Source: Thermoplasmata archaeon
GTDB taxonomy: Archaea > Thermoplasmatota > Thermoplasmata > Halarchaeoplasmatales > Halarchaeoplasmataceae
Reading direction: 5' to 3'
Length of the DNA: 50,273 bases
Assembly: GCA_003552585.1 (NCBI GenBank)
Contig: PUNK01000041.1
Location: forward strand, 1-50,273
Both the position numbers and the translations under genes were made by a program. Within the stretch, counting starts at the first letter, position 1, and the number at the start of each line of letters is the position of its first letter. Positions 33,878 to 42,172 of the stretch are shown here, in pieces. Under the pieces are notes generated by a model. It was not told the origin of the DNA, ran no database searches, and worked only from the letters and a program-made list of their open reading frames with translations.

Positions 33878-35068
33878 ATGAAGATATTGTTCATTGACGA
33901 TGATCAGGGACTTTTGGATCAGGCGAAATACGTTCTAGAAAGAGAGGATGATGATTTTGAGGTGATACCTGTACAATATTCTGAAGATGCTTTCGAGTTG
34001 CTTAAAAAAGAAGAGATAGATATAATAATCGCTGATTATAAGATGCCGGGCATAGATGGTATCGAACTCCTGAAAAAGATAAGGCAGGAAGGTGATGAGA
34101 TTCCGTTTATCATGTTTACGGGAAAGGGTCGGGAAGAGATAGCGATGGAAGCACTCAACCTTGGCGCCGATAGGTATTTAAAAAAAGGTGGAGATCCTAT
34201 AGCCCAGTATAAAGTACTCGCTCAGGCTATAAAGCAGGAGGTTTCACATAAGAAAACAGAGATGAGTATCAGAGAGATGAAAACGGAATTAGAATCCTTC
34301 AAAGAACGATACAAAGCACTTTTTGAATGTCTAAAAATACCTTTATTGATCATAGACGGGGAAGGGAAAATAGTCCTGGCGAATAAGAGGTTTTCAGACA
34401 TATCCAAATATCGGAGGGAGGAGTTAGAGGGAAAGAAAAACTGGTTCCAATTCGTTGAAAAAGATGATGTAGAAAGGGTAAAAAAGATACACCGATTGAA
34501 AGAAATTGATAAAGATCTAGGCCAACGGGGATACAAGTTCTATTTCGTTGATAAATACGGCCGTTCAAATATTTTCTATGTAACGATTTCTGAAATCAGC
34601 GGATCTGAAAAATCCTTTATAGCTCTCACTGACCTATCGGGTTTTGATAGTATAACACAGGAACTGGATACACTTGCACATCTGTTTCTAAAAGATGATT
34701 TTGAAGATATAAAACAGCATATTGGTTCATTAATGAAGGAACTCTTTGAAGGAAATAGTTTTAAAAATTCTATAAAGAACTGGTGTTTAGAAGAAACATT
34801 GATATTATTGATCGATATAAAAAATGGAGCTAGTGGTAAAGAACTGATGTCTCTTTTGAATGAAACTTTTTTAATGGACCTGAGTTCGAGTATAGTCTAT
34901 CCAAAGCTCCATGACCTAGAAGAAAGAGGCATATTAGAAGTATATGAGCACATAAGGACTAAAGAATACAAGATAAAGGATGAGGAAAAAGCGAAAAAAT
35001 TAGTCCAGGATAAGATAATGCAGCTATTCGGAGTATACACTATAGTAAGACTGCTTGATAAAGTTTGA
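33878..35068 (+). CDS. Response regulator with DNA-binding output: REC-PAS-PadR
   Basis: The protein is 396 residues. The receiver (1-125) has D53 (IADYKMPGIDG) and the FTGKGREEIAMEALNLGADRY signature. A PAS domain covers about 145-255 (LLIIDGEGKIVLANKRF). The C-terminal 92 residues (from about 305) match a PadR winged helix: EETLILLIDI, SSSIVYPKLHDLEERGILEV and RTKEYKIKDEE wing. PadR proteins bind palindromic operators as dimers. The pairing gives a one-chain phospho- and signal-responsive transcription factor, uncommon in archaea where most REC proteins lack a DNA-binding domain. AAGGGGA precedes the ATG. It lies between two kinases and is the only DNA-binding output recognised in the island. 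Confidence 0.85.
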   Translation: MKILFIDDDQGLLDQAKYVLEREDDDFEVIPVQYSEDAFELLKKEEIDIIIADYKMPGIDGIELLKKIRQEGDEIPFIMFTGKGREEIAMEALNLGADRYLKKGGDPIAQYKVLAQAIKQEVSHKKTEMSIREMKTELESFKERYKALFECLKIPLLIIDGEGKIVLANKRFSDISKYRREELEGKKNWFQFVEKDDVERVKKIHRLKEIDKDLGQRGYKFYFVDKYGRSNIFYVTISEISGSEKSFIALTDLSGFDSITQELDTLAHLFLKDDFEDIKQHIGSLMKELFEGNSFKNSIKNWCLEETLILLIDIKNGASGKELMSLLNETFLMDLSSSIVYPKLHDLEERGILEVYEHIRTKEYKIKDEEKAKKLVQDKIMQLFGVYTIVRLLDKV

Positions 35069-35112
35069 ACGGTAGATCGACTATTAACGTGATTATAAGG
35101 TTGACCATGCCA

Positions 35113-35129
35113 TAGATTTTGATAGTTTT
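35113..35129 (+). repeat. 17-bp direct repeat, copy 1
   Basis: TAGATTTTGATAGTTTT is identical to the copy at 35207-35223, 94 bp downstream. It contains the GATTTTGATA core that also occurs at 33642-33651. Confidence 0.85.
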
Positions 35130-35206
35130 CTAAATATTGTTTTAAAGATGTTGGTGAACATCTATTTCGGTAAAATATATGATAAAATTACCAAATTTAT
35201 TAATAT

Positions 35207-35223
35207 TAGATTTTGATAGTTTT
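35207..35223 (+). promoter_or_regulatory. 17-bp direct repeat, copy 2, next to the giant-kinase promoter
   Basis: TAGATTTTGATAGTTTT lies between a TATA-like tract (about 35194-35205) and the ATG at 35243, covering the region where initiation is expected. A protein bound here would block or modulate transcription. AAGGTGA just before the ATG is the ribosome-binding site. Confidence 0.45.
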
Positions 35224-35242
35224 AAATACAGAAAGGTGAAAG

Positions 35243-38200
35243 ATGAAAAAAAAGATATTGTTCGTCGACGATGAACCTGATATCCTTGAACAGGCGAAGT
35301 TATTTCTTGAGAGGGAAGATGATAGATTCGAAGTGATCGGTTCTAAATCTGTACCAGAAGCTTTGAAGATGTTAGATGATAATGATTTCGATGTCATCAT
35401 TTCCGATTACCAGTTGGGAAATATAGATGGGTTGGAATTTTTAAAAGAGATACGCGTAGAAAGGACCAGAGATATACCATTCATCATGTTCACTGGAAAG
35501 GGAAGAGAAGAGGTCGCTATGGAGGCCCTTAATCTTGGAGCCGATAGATATCTCCAGAAAGGAGGAGATCCAAAGAGTCAATATGCCGTGCTTGCACAAG
35601 CCATCGTACAAGAATCTAAGCACTATCGAACGGAGGTATCTTTAAAGAAGAAGGATGAACTGCTTACTCAAATATTTGAAAGATCTGAGGAAGGGTTCTA
35701 TATACGTGACCTTTCTGGAAAAATAACGTTCGTCAACGAAGCTTTTGCCCAGATCCATGGATGCAGTAGAGATGAGATCATAGGTAAAGACTCACGTTCA
35801 TTTCTCACTGAAGATAGCAAAGAACAAGTAGAGGATTTAGAGATAGATGATTTAGTAGACCGATGGAAATCTGTGGAAATAGAAACAAAGTCCGGTAGAA
35901 AAAAGACATTACAGAATGCTATCTTTCCTTTGCGAGATGAGGATGGAGAGATACAAGAGATATTTGGCATAGTGAAGGATATTACCGATAGCGTAGAAGC
36001 TGAAGAAAGATTGAAGAAAAATAAAGAAAGGTTAGATCTAGCATTGAAAGGAACTGAGGCGGGGATATGGGATTGGTACGTTCAGACCGGAGAGATGGTC
36101 GTTAACGAAAGATGGGCAGAGATGGTCGGATATGAACTAGAAGAACTAGAGCCTGTAGATATAGAAACTTGGGAAGACCTGGCTCATCCTGATGATCTGG
36201 GAAGATCTTATGGATTAATGGAGAAACATTTCTCAGGAGAAACAGAGTTCTACGAATTCGAAGGAAGGATGAAGCATAAAGACGGTTCATGGGTTTGGGT
36301 TCTTGATAAAGGTAAGGTCGTTGAATGGGATGATGAAGGAGATCCAGTTCGGATGACTGGTACCCATATAGATATAACCGAAAAGAAGGAAGTTGAAGAG
36401 TTAGCTAATGAGATGTATTCTTTAAGGAGTGCTATCAGGCAGATCAACCAGCTCATAGTTCAAGAGGACGATCTTTCTTCACTGTTACAAAAAACATGTA
36501 AGATGTTGAAGGACCTTCGAACATACATGGACATATCTATAGCTATCCAGCGGGAAGACGATAGGATAGTTCCTATAGCCCACTGTGGAGACCATGAACG
36601 TAAATTGTGGGGAATGGAAGGAAAAGAGGATGATGAGATCCCGATGTGTATCCAAGAGGTCACCGAGTCCGGTGAGGTCCATATCATCAAAGATGTAGAA
36701 AAAGAATGTGGGGGTTGTGAGTATTGCAAACATGAGAAAAATCACAAGTCCATACTTGTACCGATGTTGAAGGATGGAAAAGTGAACGGTGTTTTATCAG
36801 CCTGTATATCCCTTGATAAAGAGATCACTGAGGAAGAGATCGAGCTGCTGGAGGAAGTTTGTGGTGACCTAGCTTTCGCTAGAGACAAGATGGTTGCCGA
36901 GAAAAAACTGCAGGAGAACGAAGAACGGTACCGCAGACTGTTCGAGACAGCCCAGGATGGGATGCTGATACTAGATGCCGAGACAGGTAAGATCGAAGAT
37001 GCTAATCCATACCTCTTGGATATATTGGGATATTCGAAAGAAGAACTGGTCGGAAAGGAACTGTGGGATATCGGAACTTTCACAGAGATGGTTGAAAGCA
37101 GGGCAAGATTCGAAAAACTGGTCCAAGAAGGATATATCAGGTATGAAGACATGCCTTTGGAAAAGAAGGATGGGGGTGATGTTCCTGTTGAATTTGTCAG
37201 TAATATTTATGATGTAGGAGAAAAAAAGGTGGTGCAGTGCAACATAAGAGAGATCACACAAAGGAAGCTTGCTCGAGATTCCTTAGAACATATGTCCAAG
37301 AGTATATCGAGGGTGACCGGTGAAGAACTGTTCGAATCCATAGTCGATGAATTGATACAATGGTTCGGCGTTGACGGAGCATGTATCGGTAGGATCCAAA
37401 ACGATGGAACAACTGTGACTTCACTAGCTATGAAGTTGGATGGAGAATGGATAGATGATTACGAGTATGAGTTAGATGGGACCCCTTGTGAAAACGTGGC
37501 AGAACACGGAGCATGTTTGTACGAAGATGGTGTAGTCGAAATGTTTCCAGAAGATGAGGAACTAAAGGGATTAGGTATCGAAGGATATATGGGGGTCCCC
37601 ATAAGGGATTCATATGGAAAAAACATGGGAGTCATCTGGGCAGTATCCCGGGAGAGGATAATGGATATCCCTGTCAACTGGAAGGAGCTTCTTGAGATGA
37701 TAGCATCTAGAGCCGGGGCTGAGATAAAACGCATAGAGAGTGAAGAAAATTACAAGAAGTTGATAGAGAGTATGAACGATGCAGTGTTCATCCATGATTT
37801 ACAGGGGAACATATTAGAAGTTAATGATCAGGCGATTGAACGTTTAGGATATTCTAAAAAAGAACTCATCGATATGAATTTAGTAGATATAGATCACCCG
37901 GGTTATCACAAGTATATCTCTGATGTGATGGAAAAGATCGAGCAGAAAGGGAAACACCTCTTCGAATACGTACATATCACCAAGGAAGGAAGAAATATAC
38001 CCGTCGAAGTGAATTCGAGTATGACCTCTTATGGTGGGGACCGAGTTATATTGAGTGTGGTTAGGGATATCAAAGATAGAGTGGAACGTGAAAAAGAACT
38101 CCGAGCGATGTACAAGATATTACGTTTATCTAAAGAGAGGGATATCGATATCACGGATCTTTTGATCAAGATTGTGAACGAGATACCTGAAGCTTTCCAG

Positions 38201-39931
38201 AGGCCTGAGATCACCACCTGTAGGATAGAATTAGATGGTGTGGATCACCACGACGATGGTTTCGAGGAAACTAAATGGAGCTTGAAAAAAGATATAATCG
38301 TGGACGGAGAGAAAAGAGGGGATATCGAGGTGTATTACCTTGAAGAAAGACCGGAAGAAGATATAGGGCCGTTCTTAAAAGAAGAGGAAGAATTGATCGA
38401 GGGGGTAGCCGAAGTAATAAGTATCGAGATCAACAGGAAAGAAGGTGAAAAGGAGATAAAATTCCGATCTAATTTACTAGAACACGTAGATAGTGCGGTG
38501 ATGTACACGGATAAGGATGGGACTATAAAATATTGGAATGAAAAAGCTGAAGAGATATATGGATGGGAAGCGGACGAGGTAATGGGTAAAAACATAGTCG
38601 AAGTAACACCTTCCATGATGAATAAAGACCTTGCTGAAAATATAATGAAAGATCTGAAGAAGGGGAAAAGATGGGAGGGTGAATTCACAGTTAAAAGAAA
38701 GGACGGGTCTTTATTCGATGCATGGGTGGTTGATTCACCAGTGCATGATGAAGAAGGAGAAATAGTTGGTGTTGTCGGCATCAGTTACGATATAAGTGAG
38801 CGAAAAACTCTAGAAAGAAGATTGAAAGAAAGCCATGAGGAGATAAAGGCTCTCTATGAATTATCCTCAAAACTTCAGAACTGTAAAACAGAAGAAGAAG
38901 TCTATGAGCTGGCCATATCAGTTGTGGATAAGATACTAAATTTTGATGTTTCTGGTATCGTCGTAGAGGAGAGGGGTAAAGCAGTAGTTAAAGCCAACAC
39001 CGAAGACACTCCGGAAGAATTGAAAGAGACCACTGACATCGACGAAGGAGTGGTTGGTCTGGTCTTTAAAGAAAAAAAACCATACCTTATAGACGATATC
39101 CGTGGATTTTGTAAGGCTCGACCGAAGTCGAAAAAGTATTTGTCAGGTATAACCGTACCATTAGGAGACATCGGAGTATTTCAGGCGATATCAAAAGAAG
39201 TTGGAGGGTTCGATAAATTTGATCTCGAAATCGCACAGCTATTTATAACACATGTAAAGGAAGCTTTGGATAGGGTAGATAGGAGGGACAAGGAGCAATT
39301 CTTAAATACACTGATGAGACACGATGTAAGCAACAAGCTCCAGATCATCCGAGGTTATCTCCAACTACTAGAGGAAGAAGATAAATTTACTAGTAAAGGA
39401 AAAGATTACCTTCATAACGCTTTGAACAGTGTATCTTTGGTCGATGATCTGGTCGAAAAAATTGATCTGTTGATAAAAGCAAGTGATGAAAAGGTAGATA
39501 GGGTGGATATCACGACCAATATCAATCAAGCAGTTCATCATATAAAGCACCAGGCCAGAGGAAAAGGTATGGTTTTGAAAGTGAATTGTCCGGATAAAAT
39601 CAGTAGTGTCAAAGGTGGACCATTACTCAGTGAAGTATTCTCTAATGTTATAGAAAATTCCATCAAACATTCGAACGGTAGTTTGATAGCGATCGATTGT
39701 GAAGAACACAAAGACGAGATAATATGTCATATCAAAGATGACGGAGATGGGATACCTGATGAAATTAAAGATAAGATCTTTGAAAAAGAATATAAACAAG
39801 GTAAAAATCAGGGATCCGGTCTTGGATTGTATCTGGTTAAATTGATAGTCGAGAGTTACCATGGGAGAGTATCTGTAAAGGATTCAGATATTGGAGGTGC
39901 ACAATTCGATATATTTCTTAAGAAAGCATAA
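35243..39931 (+). CDS. Giant sensor histidine kinase: REC, five PAS, several GAF, HisKA, HATPase
   Basis: The product is 1562 residues, with no membrane helix. By eye the order is REC (1-125, D55), PAS1 (about 130-250), PAS2 (255-385), GAF1 (390-560), PAS3 (565-685), GAF2 (690-840), PAS4 (845-960), a short GAF-like region (965-1075), PAS5 (1080-1205), GAF (1210-1345), HisKA with H1360 in TLMRHDVSNKLQII, and HATPase with NVIENS (N1472), DDGDGIP and GSGLGLYLV. GAF1 contains a cysteine cluster ECGGCEYCKH that could bind a metal or Fe-S cluster. The kinase core closely resembles that of the 767-residue kinase. It probably integrates several cytoplasmic signals. GAF borders are approximate. Confidence 0.92.
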   Translation: MKKKILFVDDEPDILEQAKLFLEREDDRFEVIGSKSVPEALKMLDDNDFDVIISDYQLGNIDGLEFLKEIRVERTRDIPFIMFTGKGREEVAMEALNLGADRYLQKGGDPKSQYAVLAQAIVQESKHYRTEVSLKKKDELLTQIFERSEEGFYIRDLSGKITFVNEAFAQIHGCSRDEIIGKDSRSFLTEDSKEQVEDLEIDDLVDRWKSVEIETKSGRKKTLQNAIFPLRDEDGEIQEIFGIVKDITDSVEAEERLKKNKERLDLALKGTEAGIWDWYVQTGEMVVNERWAEMVGYELEELEPVDIETWEDLAHPDDLGRSYGLMEKHFSGETEFYEFEGRMKHKDGSWVWVLDKGKVVEWDDEGDPVRMTGTHIDITEKKEVEELANEMYSLRSAIRQINQLIVQEDDLSSLLQKTCKMLKDLRTYMDISIAIQREDDRIVPIAHCGDHERKLWGMEGKEDDEIPMCIQEVTESGEVHIIKDVEKECGGCEYCKHEKNHKSILVPMLKDGKVNGVLSACISLDKEITEEEIELLEEVCGDLAFARDKMVAEKKLQENEERYRRLFETAQDGMLILDAETGKIEDANPYLLDILGYSKEELVGKELWDIGTFTEMVESRARFEKLVQEGYIRYEDMPLEKKDGGDVPVEFVSNIYDVGEKKVVQCNIREITQRKLARDSLEHMSKSISRVTGEELFESIVDELIQWFGVDGACIGRIQNDGTTVTSLAMKLDGEWIDDYEYELDGTPCENVAEHGACLYEDGVVEMFPEDEELKGLGIEGYMGVPIRDSYGKNMGVIWAVSRERIMDIPVNWKELLEMIASRAGAEIKRIESEENYKKLIESMNDAVFIHDLQGNILEVNDQAIERLGYSKKELIDMNLVDIDHPGYHKYISDVMEKIEQKGKHLFEYVHITKEGRNIPVEVNSSMTSYGGDRVILSVVRDIKDRVEREKELRAMYKILRLSKERDIDITDLLIKIVNEIPEAFQRPEITTCRIELDGVDHHDDGFEETKWSLKKDIIVDGEKRGDIEVYYLEERPEEDIGPFLKEEEELIEGVAEVISIEINRKEGEKEIKFRSNLLEHVDSAVMYTDKDGTIKYWNEKAEEIYGWEADEVMGKNIVEVTPSMMNKDLAENIMKDLKKGKRWEGEFTVKRKDGSLFDAWVVDSPVHDEEGEIVGVVGISYDISERKTLERRLKESHEEIKALYELSSKLQNCKTEEEVYELAISVVDKILNFDVSGIVVEERGKAVVKANTEDTPEELKETTDIDEGVVGLVFKEKKPYLIDDIRGFCKARPKSKKYLSGITVPLGDIGVFQAISKEVGGFDKFDLEIAQLFITHVKEALDRVDRRDKEQFLNTLMRHDVSNKLQIIRGYLQLLEEEDKFTSKGKDYLHNALNSVSLVDDLVEKIDLLIKASDEKVDRVDITTNINQAVHHIKHQARGKGMVLKVNCPDKISSVKGGPLLSEVFSNVIENSIKHSNGSLIAIDCEEHKDEIICHIKDDGDGIPDEIKDKIFEKEYKQGKNQGSGLGLYLVKLIVESYHGRVSVKDSDIGGAQFDIFLKKA

Positions 39932-39996
39932 GTGTAAACCTTCATCTCGGATACAATCCATACATCTATAAAATAAAATATATTATGGGGATTCAC

Positions 39997-40617
39997 TCAA
40001 ATTTGGATCTCGTTTTTAAGCTCTTCGGTATCGATAATAGAGTCAAAATATTCTAACAAAACCTCACACAGCTTTGGATTTGATTCTCGATCTATAGTTA
40101 CACTTATAACAATGTGGTCATATTCTTTTTGGAAATCAGATAAAGATACTACAAAATCTTCGACCTTTCTCATCATATTGTAATTTAACATTGTCGCTAT
40201 ATTGTCTATCATCAGAAAATCAACCTTTTGCAGAGGTATAAAACCCTTTGTTTTATTGTTACTGTAAAATTCTATATCTTCCAAAAGTCTATCAACGTGA
40301 AATGGACTAGCAAGAAAATTAACCTTTCTACTCCTTTTAAGTTCCTGACCCGAAGTATGGGTCACAGCATCTATGAACCAAAGATTTTCTTGACTAACTC
40401 CATGCATGTTCAGTAGGTATGACATGTACTGATGAGGGCGGTCTAAAACTGTGAATAATCCAGATTTTTTTTGTATATCTAAAAAACCTTTAAGAAGAAG
40501 TAGGTTGGTTTTGCTGATCTGGGTGAAAGTTGTGTTAAATACGAACTTTGATGATGAGAGGTCATTTTCTATATCCTTAATCATTCGATTTGCTAAATGT
40601 AAATCCATCTCGTTCAT
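39997..40617 (-). CDS. RecA-fold protein with degraded P-loop, paralog B
   Basis: The protein is 206 residues. It aligns without gaps to the 206-residue protein at 41398-42018 and shares LDRPHQYMSYLL, NLWFIDxVTH, VNFL, and IDNIATMLNYN. The hhhhD segment (VDFLMIDNI) is a Walker-B-like strand. The P-loop region reads TQISKTNLLLLKG, where the Gly of the GK(T/S) core is replaced by Ser and the upstream Gly is absent, so ATP hydrolysis is doubtful. Similar non-catalytic KaiC relatives occur in archaeal signalling loci. A TATA-like GGTATATATC at 40654-40663 gives it its own promoter, separate from the KaiC gene upstream. Confidence 0.7.
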   Translation of the reverse strand: MNEMDLHLANRMIKDIENDLSSSKFVFNTTFTQISKTNLLLLKGFLDIQKKSGLFTVLDRPHQYMSYLLNMHGVSQENLWFIDAVTHTSGQELKRSRKVNFLASPFHVDRLLEDIEFYSNNKTKGFIPLQKVDFLMIDNIATMLNYNMMRKVEDFVVSLSDFQKEYDHIVISVTIDRESNPKLCEVLLEYFDSIIDTEELKNEIQI

Positions 40618-40717
40618 CTTGAACCCCGTTTCATGAAGTAAAATAGCTAGGATGATATATACCTTTTTGCGATATATCTATCTTAATACAAGGGAGTAAA
40701 TTAAACATAGATTTTCA

Positions 40718-41401
40718 TCAGAATCTTGATTTCAATACAACGACACCATCCTTCTTAGTTATTGTCAAAGGCTGTCTTCCAGGAGTGTGATTCGTACCTC
40801 TCATCTTTAGGACCTCCAAATACTTTCTTCGAGTCCCTTCATCTTCCATCATACTCAACAATATCACCGAATCTACAGCATAGCTTATCTGTTCAGGGTA
40901 AGGTTCTCCTGGCTTTACCTCGCCTGTAAGCACGGTTACCGCCTGCCAATTCTTTAATAGATTTGTCAACTCGAATAGGAACGGTCTATATCCGTCTTGA
41001 AAAAATGCACCGACTACAGTAATAGGATCGATGACGATCCTCTGAGGCATGAATTCAGCTATTTTATCATCTATAAAATCCAGCAGTTGTTCGTAATCTT
41101 TTTGTTGAAGTAGCAGCCCCATATCCTCATATTTTACTTCTCTATCAAAGTAATCTTTTTTTATGAACTCAAACTGACTAGCATATCTCAACATCCATTG
41201 TGTAGGTTCGCTGAGAGTAGTAAAATAAAGACCACTTTCTCCTCTCGATGCCCCTTCCATCAGAAATTTCAGTCCAAATGTAGTTTTTCCAGTACCTGCA
41301 CTTCCAGCAACCAGTGCAACAGAGGGAAAAGGGAATCCCCCTTCGATCATCTCATCCAAACCGATTATGCCACTCGGGATCCGTTTCAAACCTTGGGTCA
41401 T
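40718..41401 (-). CDS. KaiC/RAD55-type RecA-superfamily ATPase
   Basis: The 227-residue protein is a single KaiC domain. RIPSGIIGLDEMIEGGFP is the typical opening, Walker A is GSAGTGKTT (33-41), TTLSEP (catalytic Glu about 65) follows the second strand, and Walker B is RIVIDP (121-126). The C-terminal EVLKMRGTNHTPGRQPLTI matches the KaiC family's KxRxxxH region. These are ATP-dependent oligomeric switches used in clock, motility and signalling contexts. Its ATG overlaps the stop of the upstream P-loop-degraded paralog (ATGA), implying stoichiometric expression. A second paralog gene follows 100 bp later. Confidence 0.9.
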   Translation of the reverse strand: MTQGLKRIPSGIIGLDEMIEGGFPFPSVALVAGSAGTGKTTFGLKFLMEGASRGESGLYFTTLSEPTQWMLRYASQFEFIKKDYFDREVKYEDMGLLLQQKDYEQLLDFIDDKIAEFMPQRIVIDPITVVGAFFQDGYRPFLFELTNLLKNWQAVTVLTGEVKPGEPYPEQISYAVDSVILLSMMEDEGTRRKYLEVLKMRGTNHTPGRQPLTITKKDGVVVLKSRF

Positions 41402-42018
41402 ACTTTCACCTTCATTTTCATCTTTTCTAAGTCAACAATATAATCTGAATATTCGATCAATATCTCACTCAATTCGGGGTTGGAATCCTTATCAATGGTG
41501 ACTCCTCCTAATATATGATCTTGACTCTTTAGAAAGTCGTAAAAAGAGTTTATAAATTCTTCGACTCTAGAAACTTCGTTGTAATTCAACATAGTTGCTA
41601 TATTATCTATCAATATGAAATCAATCTTCTCAGTAGATAAAAAGCTTTGTGTTGCCAAATCGCCCCCGAGTTCGATCTTGTCGAAGAGTTTTTCGATGTG
41701 AAAAGGTCCTTCTAGAAAATTAACATGCTTTTTATCTTCTTTCTTTGTGCCAGACACGTGTGTCACTGAATCGATAAACCATAAGTTATCCTGACCCACT
41801 TCGTGCATCTGCAGAAGATATGACATATATTGATGTGGACGATCCAATGTTACGAAAAAACCTTTTTCCCCTTCAAAATCCAATAAACCCTTAAGAAGTA
41901 AAAGATTAGTTTTCCCCATCTGCATGAAGTTTGTATTGAAAACAACCAATGAGGAGTTGTGGTGTGCTCTGATTTGTTTCATCAATAGTTCAGCAAGGAT
42001 CATATCTTTTTCGTTCAT
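41398..42018 (-). CDS. RecA-fold protein with partly degraded P-loop, paralog A
   Basis: The protein is 206 residues from the ATG at 42018, chosen because AGAGGA lies six bases upstream; an in-frame ATG at 42069 is also possible. The P-loop region FMQMGKTNLLLLKG keeps GKT, but the preceding GxxxxG spacing is not met. The Walker-B-like strand is IDFILIDNI. It is roughly half identical to paralog B at 39997-40617. Both lack the KaiC N-terminal GIIGLD motif. It overlaps the catalytic KaiC gene by 4 nt, so the partner is likely that protein. The 5' end faces the HEAT-repeat gene across about 150 bp. Confidence 0.72.
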   Translation of the reverse strand: MNEKDMILAELLMKQIRAHHNSSLVVFNTNFMQMGKTNLLLLKGLLDFEGEKGFFVTLDRPHQYMSYLLQMHEVGQDNLWFIDSVTHVSGTKKEDKKHVNFLEGPFHIEKLFDKIELGGDLATQSFLSTEKIDFILIDNIATMLNYNEVSRVEEFINSFYDFLKSQDHILGGVTIDKDSNPELSEILIEYSDYIVDLEKMKMKVKV

Positions 42019-42136
42019 TAGGAATCCTCTTGTACAAAAAAGAGGGTTAAATATAAAATCTACCTTCAATTATCTAATGTTAGCATCGAACATAAAGAGG
42101 ATGATGAAACCGTATCACATGATAAAAGTACTAAAG

Positions 42137-42148
42137 ATATATTTATAC
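42137..42148 (+). promoter_or_regulatory. TATA box of the HEAT-repeat gene
   Basis: ATATATTTATAC lies about 25-30 bp before the ATG at 42173, implying a leaderless mRNA. It rules against longer in-frame starts at 41924 that run through the divergent gene. Confidence 0.5.
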
Positions 42149-42172
42149 GATATATGTAGTAACGGTATAATT

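Noticed and set aside
41924-42172. N-terminal extension of the HEAT-repeat protein
   Set aside because: It runs through the 5' end of the divergent RecA-fold gene, has no repeat pattern, and lies upstream of a good TATA box at 42137-42148.
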